This document shows positions 33,246 to 39,667 of a stretch of DNA of 64,000 bases, one piece after another. Each line of letters starts with the position of its first letter. Position 1 is the stretch's first letter. The notes below the pieces were generated by a model that searched no databases, had not been told where the DNA came from, and saw nothing but the letters and a program-made list of their open reading frames with translations. Both the position numbers and the translations under genes were made by a program. The DNA lies in the NCBI GenBank assembly GCA_020639095.1, contig JACKHH010000017.1, positions 6,960-70,959 of the forward strand. Direction: 5' to 3'. The stretch comes from Phycisphaerales bacterium. GTDB lineage: Bacteria > Planctomycetota > Phycisphaerae > UBA1845.

Positions 33246-35462
33246 ATGTTTGAGACGCGTTTGAAAATCCTGCTGGTGTTCCTGCTCTTCGCAGCCGGGA
33301 TCATCGTTGCGCGCCTCTTCGACATGCAGGTGCTGCACGCGGAAACCTATCGCCAGCAGGCTGAGGAGGCGCTCGTACTGCCCGCGAAGGTGTTACCGGC
33401 TGTTCGCGGGCGCATTCTCGATCGCACCGGCAGCGAGTTGGTCAGCGACGAGCCGTCGTGGGAAGTGCGCGTACACTACGACGTGCTTTCGATGAACACC
33501 AGCGGCGTGCGCAACTGGTGTCGCAAGAGTCCCGCCTGGTCCGCCGGTTTGAACGAAGCGAGCGATGACGAACGCGAAGCATGGTTCCGATCGGAAACCG
33601 AGGCCATGTGGCACGCGCTCGGCGCGTTCGGAATCATGTCTGAAGGCGAGCTGCGCGCCGAGGCGGAAGACATCTGCGAGCGCGTCACGAAGATCCACGC
33701 GCAGGTTTCCAAGCGCCGCGGGTTCGATTCGCCGGTGCGCGAAGAACGCATGTCCCACGCGGTGATCGACGGGCTGAACGATCAGCAGCAAATTGCCGCC
33801 CGTTCGCTCGCGTCCAATTGGCCTTGGGTGGTCGTTGAGGACGCGACGCATCGCGTGTACCACGCGGGCCCGGCATTCGGACACCTGCTCGGACGCTTGG
33901 GACCGGTGTCATCGACGGTGATTGACGAAGATCCGTATGCGGACAACCCGTTGCGTTCGTACATGGGCAACGAGCAGTTGGGCGTGAGCGGTATTGAGAA
34001 GGTCGCGGAGGACCTGCTGCGCGGCACGCGCGGCCGTTACCGCGAGAATCGCGACGGTGTCGTGCTTGAGGACGTGGCTGCGAAGCCCGGGGACGACGTT
34101 CGCCTGACCATTCGCCGCGACTTGCAGGACGAACTCTACAAGCTGTTCGGCGAGCACATCGCCAAGCTACCATTCTCGACCGGTGGTGCGGTTGTCGTGC
34201 TCGATGTTAAAACGCGCGACTGCCTCGCGCTGGTCTCATATCCCGGATACGATCCCAGCACGTATCGCGAACGCTACGATGATTTGCGCAGCGATACGCG
34301 CCACCAGCCGTTGCGCTTCCGGGCCGTCGCGAATCGCTATGTTCCGGGGTCGATCGTTAAACCGCTGGTGTGCCTCGCGGGCTTGATCACCGGCGAAATC
34401 AACCTCGACACACACTTTGATTGTCAGGGAGCGCTCTTCCCTGAGCATTCCGATCGCTGGCGCTGCTGGCCGAACCAGTCTGGCGCGCGCATGCACCACG
34501 GGTCGCTCGACGTGACCGGTGGCATCAAGCATTCGTGCAACATCTTCATGTACCACACGGCACAATTGGTGGGGGTGGAACGCCTTACGAACTATTTCGA
34601 GATGGCGGGTCTGGGTGAGCCAACGGGGACGGGGTTGATTGAGGAAAGCCCCGGGATCAATCCCACACCGTTATACCTTGAAGAGTATTCCGACGGTGCC
34701 GTGACCGCGGGACGTGCGCGACTCTACGGTATCGGGCAGGGCGAGGTCAGCGTTACACCGATCCAAGCCGCGAACCTTATGGCTGTGTACGCGTCCGGCG
34801 AGAAGCGCTACGTGAATCTCGTCGAGGAGATGCGGCACGAAGCGGATTGGCCGCTGCCCGGGACGCCGCCAATGTGGGCTGCCATCCGTCGCGGTCTGTA
34901 TGGCGTGGTCAATGACAACGACGGTACGGCGCATCGCACCGCGTACATCGACCCGTCGTGCGGATACGCCCTGTGCGGGAAAACCGGTAGTGCGGAAGTG
35001 TCCCGGTCCTGGAACGTGAGCTACCGCATTCCCTATGTCGATGACCAGGATCACGAGCACGTCGCCATCATCCGCGCCACTTCGCGCAACGAAGCGCACG
35101 AGGTGTTCGTACACAAGTATCCGGGCTGTGCGTTTGCTCCGGGCGATGTGAAAGTGGCCGAGCAGTGGCCGGACCGCCTGCCGGAGCATCGGCGCAAGCA
35201 TTCGCACGCGTGGTTCGCGGGGTATCTCGCGCCGGTCGACGGCGCGGGAAACCTGCGCAGCGATCGCACCCCGCCGATCGCGTTCGCGCTGCTCGTCGAG
35301 TTCGGCGGCAGCGGCGGGCGCGTGGCGGCACCGATCGGTCGCGAGGTCGCGCGCAAGCTCATCGAGGTGCTGGGCCCCGATCTCGATGCCGATGCACCGC
35401 CATATGATCCGCAGAAAGCAAGCGACGGTGTCGCGCGGGCGGACGGGGAGCGAACGCCATGA
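33246..35462 (+). CDS. mrdA: Penicillin-binding protein 2 (elongation transpeptidase)
   Basis: This class B PBP cross-links peptidoglycan during side-wall growth, acting with RodA. The 738-residue protein has one N-terminal transmembrane helix (ILLVFLLFAAGIIVARLF). The dimerisation domain carries the RGRILDR motif and an insert of about 90 residues (residues about 80-175). The transpeptidase domain has all three catalytic motifs: Ser369-x-x-Lys (PGSIVKPL), Ser430-Cys-Asn (HSCNIFMY) and KTG at residue 579 (CGKTGSAE). Family members are usually about 600-650 residues; the excess lies in the N-terminal insert and in a segment after KTG. It overlaps rodA by 4 bases. An intact PBP2 argues for a peptidoglycan-based wall in this organism. 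Confidence 0.93.
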   Translation: MFETRLKILLVFLLFAAGIIVARLFDMQVLHAETYRQQAEEALVLPAKVLPAVRGRILDRTGSELVSDEPSWEVRVHYDVLSMNTSGVRNWCRKSPAWSAGLNEASDDEREAWFRSETEAMWHALGAFGIMSEGELRAEAEDICERVTKIHAQVSKRRGFDSPVREERMSHAVIDGLNDQQQIAARSLASNWPWVVVEDATHRVYHAGPAFGHLLGRLGPVSSTVIDEDPYADNPLRSYMGNEQLGVSGIEKVAEDLLRGTRGRYRENRDGVVLEDVAAKPGDDVRLTIRRDLQDELYKLFGEHIAKLPFSTGGAVVVLDVKTRDCLALVSYPGYDPSTYRERYDDLRSDTRHQPLRFRAVANRYVPGSIVKPLVCLAGLITGEINLDTHFDCQGALFPEHSDRWRCWPNQSGARMHHGSLDVTGGIKHSCNIFMYHTAQLVGVERLTNYFEMAGLGEPTGTGLIEESPGINPTPLYLEEYSDGAVTAGRARLYGIGQGEVSVTPIQAANLMAVYASGEKRYVNLVEEMRHEADWPLPGTPPMWAAIRRGLYGVVNDNDGTAHRTAYIDPSCGYALCGKTGSAEVSRSWNVSYRIPYVDDQDHEHVAIIRATSRNEAHEVFVHKYPGCAFAPGDVKVAEQWPDRLPEHRRKHSHAWFAGYLAPVDGAGNLRSDRTPPIAFALLVEFGGSGGRVAAPIGREVARKLIEVLGPDLDADAPPYDPQKASDGVARADGERTP

Positions 35463-36727
35463 AGCGGCGATTCTTCATCCTCACGCAGCCCGGCGTCGCG
35501 ATCATGGCCGCGGTGATGGTGCTGCTGCTCATCGGGATCGCGTCGATCCTCGCGTCTAAGTCGGTGCAGATCGGCCCGGGCATCTCCGCGTCGAGCGAAG
35601 AGTTCGCGGTGAAGCAGGGCGTCATCGCGTGTGCCGGCGTGGTGATGTCGCTCATTGTGATGCGCATTGGGTATCTCCGGATCGCGCAGCATTCGTATCT
35701 GATCTTCGCCGGATGCTTGGTGCTGCTCTTGCCGATGGTGTTGGCGAAGACGTTCCACATCACGTTCGGTGGTCTGGTGCCCGAGTCGCGCGGTGCGTAC
35801 CGCTGGATTCAGCTTCCCGGGTTCCAGCTTCAGCCGTCAGAATTGATGAAGGTGGGGTACATCCTCGCGCTCGCGTGGTACCTGCGCTTCCGTGCGAACT
35901 ATCGCCGCTTCAGCGGACTGCTGCTGCCATTCTTGGTTTCGCTTGTGCCCATGGTGCTGATCCTGCGCCAACCGGATCTGGGCACGGTGCTGCTGTTCTT
36001 CCCGATCCTCTTCGGCATGCTCTTCGTCGCGGGCGCTCAGCCCAAGCACCTGCTCGCGATCATTGCGTTGGGCGTCGCATCGGCTCCGCTGCTCTGGTTG
36101 AAGATGCACGATTACCAGAAGAGTCGCGTCGTCGCGGTGGCGCTGCAATCGGAATCGCTGCGCAAACGCATTGCAGCCGATCCCGAGAAATACGCCTTCA
36201 CCGGGTTCGACAAGCGCGACGTGATGGAGTGGGAGGTGTCGAGCGGGATGCAGCTCGTCAACTCGAAGGCTGCGCTGGGGAGCGGCGGCATGTTCGGCCA
36301 GGGGTGGGGCAAAGGGACCTACGTCGAGCAGCACTTCCTGCCCGACCGGCACAACGATTTCGTCTTTGCGATTGTCGGGCACGAGTGGGGCTTCTTCGGG
36401 TGCATGGTCGTGCTCGCGTGCTTCGCGGTGATCATCGTCGCGGGCATGGAGATCGCGGTGGAGACGTCGGAACCGCTGGGCCGGTTGATGGCGCTCGGCG
36501 TCGTGTGTTTGATCGCGGCGCAGACGCTGATCAACCTGGGCATGACCGTCGGCCTGATGCCGATCACCGGGATGACGCTGCCGTTCGTGAGCTATGGCGG
36601 CAGCAGCCTGCTGACGAACTTCCTCGCGATCTCGCTGCTGATCAGCGTTTCGCAATATCGGCCCTTCATGCTCGCGAAGAAGCCGTTCGAGTGGCAGCGC
36701 CTCGAAGCCGAGGGGCAAGTCGGTTAG
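35459..36727 (+). CDS. rodA: Peptidoglycan glycosyltransferase RodA (SEDS family)
   Basis: RodA is the SEDS-family glycosyltransferase that polymerises lipid II during elongation, in complex with PBP2. The 422-residue protein has about ten transmembrane helices. The SEDS signatures are visible: RGAYRWIQLPGFQLQPSELMK, LRQPDLGTVLLFFPILFGMLF with the catalytic-site Asp, the HEWGFFG segment, and the C-terminal GMTLPFVSYGGSSLLTNF. Its ATG overlaps the stop of the PBP2 gene by 4 bases, so the two partners are translationally coupled. It is the last gene of the lnt-HEAT-mreD-mrdA-rodA operon; 280 bp then separate it from the Hsp20 genes. Confidence 0.95.
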   Translation: MKRRFFILTQPGVAIMAAVMVLLLIGIASILASKSVQIGPGISASSEEFAVKQGVIACAGVVMSLIVMRIGYLRIAQHSYLIFAGCLVLLLPMVLAKTFHITFGGLVPESRGAYRWIQLPGFQLQPSELMKVGYILALAWYLRFRANYRRFSGLLLPFLVSLVPMVLILRQPDLGTVLLFFPILFGMLFVAGAQPKHLLAIIALGVASAPLLWLKMHDYQKSRVVAVALQSESLRKRIAADPEKYAFTGFDKRDVMEWEVSSGMQLVNSKAALGSGGMFGQGWGKGTYVEQHFLPDRHNDFVFAIVGHEWGFFGCMVVLACFAVIIVAGMEIAVETSEPLGRLMALGVVCLIAAQTLINLGMTVGLMPITGMTLPFVSYGGSSLLTNFLAISLLISVSQYRPFMLAKKPFEWQRLEAEGQVG

Positions 36728-36898
36728 CACCCAGTTCCGCTAAAGCTCAGTTCGGTTAAAGCGCCGGTGACTGCCTGTCACCCCTACGATTTCCTGTCAC
36801 TTTGGCAGCGCTCAGCCCGTTCGGGTCACGGTTTCTCAATTCTCGCAAGTCTTTGATTTTCAGCGATTTACGTGCGTTGTCGCCGTCGCCTGCAAGTT

Positions 36899-36914
36899 TG
36901 GCACAGCCCGTGCA
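36899..36914 (+). promoter_or_regulatory. Candidate sigma-54 promoter of the Hsp20 genes
   Basis: TGGCACAGCCCGTGCA has the invariant GG and GC of -24/-12 promoters separated by exactly 10 bases, and differs from the consensus mainly by GTGC in place of TTGC. Transcription would start near 36926, about 80 bases before the first Hsp20 gene. The same bases form an imperfect inverted repeat (GGCAC / GTGCA), so a repressor site is an alternative. It is not a CIRCE element: the arms and spacing differ. Confidence 0.45.
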
Positions 36915-37005
36915 CTAACGGTTTTCCGGCAGGACGCCGGAGACTCGCCTGCGGATACGGCGGGGCGGTGGCTGCGGAAAGAAACGATTCAAAGGGAGGT
37001 GCATG

Positions 37006-37446
37006 ATGTTGTCTACGCGTTGGAGTCGTTGGGATCCGGTCAGTGGTTTTCGCAATGAGGTCGATCGACTGTTCACGGGCTTCCTGGCTGACCCGGCGGA
37101 GGCTTTCGCCCGCAATGGTGGTTATCCCGCGCTCAATGTCTGGGAGGACGCCGAGAGCGTACACATCGAAGCCGAGGTGCCCGGTCTCAAGATGAGTGAT
37201 CTGGAAGTGGTCGTCGATGACAACGACCTGACGATTCGCGGCAAACGCGTCGCCGCCGGCGACAAGAACGTCAGCTTCCACCGTCAGGAACGCGGCGTCG
37301 GTGCGTTCACGCGTACGGTGCGTCTGCCCATCGCGATCGATGCCGACCATGTCGACGCGAAACTGACGCACGGCGTGCTGTCGATCAAGCTAGCCAAAGC
37401 GCCGGAAGCGCGTCCGCGACGCATCGAAGTGAAAGCCGCGGACTAA
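37006..37446 (+). CDS. Hsp20/alpha-crystallin family chaperone (first of three)
   Basis: This is a 146-residue small heat-shock protein, an ATP-independent holdase that forms oligomers and binds unfolding clients. The alpha-crystallin domain covers about residues 40-135: PALNVWEDAESVHIEAEVPG, then DNDLTIRGKR, the RTVRLP segment, and the characteristic AKLTHGVLSIKLAKA. The C-terminal tail is short and basic (RPRRIEVKAAD), and the IxI-type anchor is replaced by IEV. GGGAGG lies 6 bases before the second of two adjacent ATGs, which is preferred. It is the first of three tandem but dissimilar Hsp20 genes. Confidence 0.93.
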   Translation: MLSTRWSRWDPVSGFRNEVDRLFTGFLADPAEAFARNGGYPALNVWEDAESVHIEAEVPGLKMSDLEVVVDDNDLTIRGKRVAAGDKNVSFHRQERGVGAFTRTVRLPIAIDADHVDAKLTHGVLSIKLAKAPEARPRRIEVKAAD

Positions 37447-37500
37447 CGAAAGTGCGAAAGTGCGAAATTGAGAAGGCGAGAAAGTGAGAATGTTCGCGCG
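37447..37500 (+). repeat. GAAAGTG-type short tandem repeats
   Basis: GAAAGTGCGAAAGTGCGAAA is followed by further GAGAA and GTGAGAA units between the first two Hsp20 genes. A related run in reverse orientation (CTTTCTCACCTTCTCACTTT) lies at 13013-13032 next to scpA. Both are low-complexity intergenic repeats. Confidence 0.6.
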
Positions 37501-37543
37501 TCTCGATGAGAGTCACGCGCTTCGAATACAAGGAGAATTTACC

Positions 37544-37945
37544 ATGAGTACGCAAACTGCAATTGACAAGACGACTGCCACGAACGAGGTACGTGCCGAG
37601 CGCACGCGGAACTGCGCGACGTATCAGCCGGCGGTGGACATCATTGAATCGCCGGACGAACTGACGCTTTTCGCGGACATGCCGGGCCTGCGTCCGGAGG
37701 ACGTGGACATTCACTTTGAGAACGGCATGCTGACGATCCACGGGACGGTCGCCGAGCGCCAGCCGCAGCAGACGCGTTTCCTGCGTCGCGAGTACGGCGT
37801 GGGCGATTTCGAACGCAGCTTCCGTATCGGCGAGACGATCGACGCGGAGAAGATCTCGGCTGAGTACGTTGACGGCGTGTTGAAATTGCACCTGCCGAAG
37901 GTGGCAGCCGCTCGCCCGCGCAAGATCGAAGTGAAGGGTTCGTAA
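37544..37945 (+). CDS. Hsp20/alpha-crystallin family chaperone (second of three)
   Basis: This 133-residue small heat-shock protein has an alpha-crystallin domain from about residue 28 to 120. It includes PAVDIIESPDELTLFADMPG, the ENGMLTIHGTV strand, a FLRREYGVGDFERSFRI segment and YVDGVLKLHLPK. The N-terminal arm is short, rich in Thr and Ala, and unlike that of its neighbours. The ATG is set by AAGGAGAA 8 bases upstream. The domain is clearly different in sequence from the first and third Hsp20 proteins, so the three genes are old paralogs rather than recent duplicates. Confidence 0.93.
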   Translation: MSTQTAIDKTTATNEVRAERTRNCATYQPAVDIIESPDELTLFADMPGLRPEDVDIHFENGMLTIHGTVAERQPQQTRFLRREYGVGDFERSFRIGETIDAEKISAEYVDGVLKLHLPKVAAARPRKIEVKGS

Positions 37946-38077
37946 CGAGCATTGAGTGGATTGAACGGTGGCGTCGTGTCGCGGATGACGCGACGCGGCA
38001 GACTGTACTGCCGACGGTGTCACGACGCGACGCGCGCACCTGATTTCGCGGACCAATCCGTGAGGAGGTGAGTGATC

Positions 38078-38563
38078 ATGAATCTGATACCGTGGAAACG
38101 AAAGGAAGCGGAAACGTCGCTGGCACATCAGCCGAGAACACTGAGTACGCTGCGAAACGAGTTCGATCAGTTGTTTGATCGCTTCTTCGGCGATCTCACC
38201 GGCGAAATGCCCGAGATGTTCGGCGCACGCGGCGCCTGGCTGCCCGCGTTCGAAGTCAGCGAGACCGACAGCGAGATTCTCGTACGGGCGGAATTGCCCG
38301 GCGTGAATGCGAAGGATGTCGAGGTCACCGTGTCCGGAAACGTGCTGACGGTTTCGGGTGAGAAGCACGAAGAGTCGGAGCATCGCGAGGGCGTAACATA
38401 CCGCAGCGAGCGACGCTTCGGAAGGTTTCAGCGAAGTATCGAGTTGCCGTCGGCCGTTGATTCCGACAAGGTATCGGCTGAGAATGCCAACGGCGTGTTG
38501 ACGATCCGCCTGCCGCGAACCGAAGCGAGCAAGCCGAAACGCATCAAGGTCAACACGAACTAG
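38078..38563 (+). CDS. Hsp20/alpha-crystallin family chaperone (third of three)
   Basis: This 161-residue small heat-shock protein has an N-terminal arm of about 55 residues containing the common LRNEFDQLFDRFFGD segment. The alpha-crystallin domain follows, with PAFEVSETDSEILVRAELPG, NVLTVSGEK, YRSERRFGRFQRSIELP and AENANGVLTIRLPR. It ends with the PKRIKVN tail, which has the IxV-type anchor used for oligomer contacts. Of the three it is closest to the bacterial class A type. AGGAGG lies 9 bases before the ATG at 38078; a GTG 6 bases upstream is too near the ribosome-binding site. Confidence 0.94.
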   Translation: MNLIPWKRKEAETSLAHQPRTLSTLRNEFDQLFDRFFGDLTGEMPEMFGARGAWLPAFEVSETDSEILVRAELPGVNAKDVEVTVSGNVLTVSGEKHEESEHREGVTYRSERRFGRFQRSIELPSAVDSDKVSAENANGVLTIRLPRTEASKPKRIKVNTN

Positions 38564-38597
38564 CCGAAGTGTTGTGGCGCAACCAGCGCAGACAAGC

Positions 38598-38628
38598 GGC
38601 GCTCAGGAGGTGAAACCACCTGAGCGCC
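38598..38628 (+). terminator. Hairpin after the third Hsp20 gene
   Basis: GGCGCTCAGG pairs with CCTGAGCGCC (10 bp) around a loop that contains AGGTGAAACCA. A short T-poor tail (GTTCAGGTTT) follows, so termination is plausible but not strong. The loop region also holds an AGGAGGTG ribosome-binding-like stretch. Confidence 0.5.
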
Positions 38629-38673
38629 GTTCAGGTTTAATGGCGGTCGCGATCCGCTAAGGAGACGAGCGGT

Positions 38674-38766
38674 ATGTTTCTCTTGGACTACTTTCCACCC
38701 GTCGCGTTCATCGCGATCACCGTCGGTCTGTTCTTCCTGCTTGGGCGCGACAAAAACGGGTCGTAG
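38674..38766 (+). CDS. 30-residue single-pass membrane peptide
   Basis: This very short gene encodes 30 residues: MFLLDYFPP, a hydrophobic stretch VAFIAITVGLFFLLG, and a charged end RDKNGS. The sequence predicts one transmembrane helix with a polar C-terminal tail. Evidence that it is real: AAGGAGACG lies about 8 bases before the ATG, the frame ends cleanly, and the amino-acid pattern is exactly that of a membrane microprotein. It lies 111 bases after the third Hsp20 gene and 10 bases before the end of the convergent FKBP gene, so it may be part of the stress transcript. The function is unknown. Confidence 0.65.
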   Translation: MFLLDYFPPVAFIAITVGLFFLLGRDKNGS

Positions 38767-38775
38767 GCGAAGCGC

Positions 38776-39444
38776 CTATTTGATCTCGTGCAGCGTCACG
38801 TCGAAGACGATCACGTCTTCGCCGCCGATGCCCGCGCCGCTGTTTCCGTTCGACCCGTAGCCGAGGTCGGGCGGAATGATGATGCGCCGCATGCCCCCGA
38901 CGCGCATCCCCAAAATACCCTCGGCAAAACCGTCAATCACGCCGCTCAGTCCGAAGGTTGAGCTTTCGCCGGCGTCGAATTGGCGTCCGGTTTCCTGAAT
39001 GTACCCGGCATAGTCCACGACGACGGTGTCGGCGCGCGACTCGGGCATGTCGCCGTCACCCACGACGAAATCGTAGACCTGCAATCCATCGTCGAGCGTT
39101 TCAACAACTGCGTCATCGGGCAGCGGTTCAAGCGTGGGCTCGGAGTTGTCTTCACCATTGGTGTCCACATCTTCGCCATTCGTATCGACGTCGTCGTCGG
39201 TGGTGTCATCGTCCGTCGTGTCGTCATCGGTGCTCGTGTCGGTGCCGGGCGGGAAGGGACCGTACGCCACTTCGCTGCCGTCGCTGGTACTGCTCGTGGA
39301 TGCGGGTGTGGGCGTCGGTGTCGCGTTGTCCTCACCGATCCCGGGCAAACTGCTCAGCAGCGACTGCACCTCGAAACAACCCGCCAGCGCCACGCAAAGC
39401 ACGCAGACCCACCCCAGCATCGCTTTTGACCACAACGTCTTCAT
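38776..39444 (-). CDS. FKBP-type peptidyl-prolyl isomerase lipoprotein
   Basis: This is a 222-residue lipoprotein with lipobox CVALAGC and a C-terminal FKBP domain (about residues 115-222) that catalyses prolyl cis-trans isomerisation. Domain motifs include VVVDYAGYIQETGRQFDAG, GFAEGILGMRVGGMRRI and IIPPDLGYGSNG. The linker between anchor and domain (residues about 30-110) is low-complexity and very acidic, with repeated TDDDT and VDTNGED units, and would hold the isomerase away from the membrane. It is probably a periplasmic or surface folding factor. The ATG at 39444 gives a normal signal peptide. It is divergent from the GH57 gene. Confidence 0.9.
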   Translation of the reverse strand: MKTLWSKAMLGWVCVLCVALAGCFEVQSLLSSLPGIGEDNATPTPTPASTSSTSDGSEVAYGPFPPGTDTSTDDDTTDDDTTDDDVDTNGEDVDTNGEDNSEPTLEPLPDDAVVETLDDGLQVYDFVVGDGDMPESRADTVVVDYAGYIQETGRQFDAGESSTFGLSGVIDGFAEGILGMRVGGMRRIIIPPDLGYGSNGNSGAGIGGEDVIVFDVTLHEIK

Positions 39445-39667
39445 CCGGCTGATACCCCCAGAAACTGGCCCGTCCGCGTCTCGCATGCCCATATTCTCGG
39501 CGATTATAGCACATCGTCCCAGCGTGTCCGGTGATTGAAAAAGTTGCTGAAAAGCTTGTCATTGGGCCGGCAAATCCACTATCCTGGGACACGCCGAATC
39601 CCGCACAGATTCCCGGACGGGGGTGTCCGGACCGGATTCGGCCACTCCCAATCAGGGGTACAACTCG

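Noticed and set aside
36895..36920. CIRCE heat-shock operator before the Hsp20 genes
   Set aside because: The inverted repeat arms do not match TTAGCACTC/GAGTGCTAA and the spacing is 5 rather than 9 bases. A -24/-12 promoter fits better.
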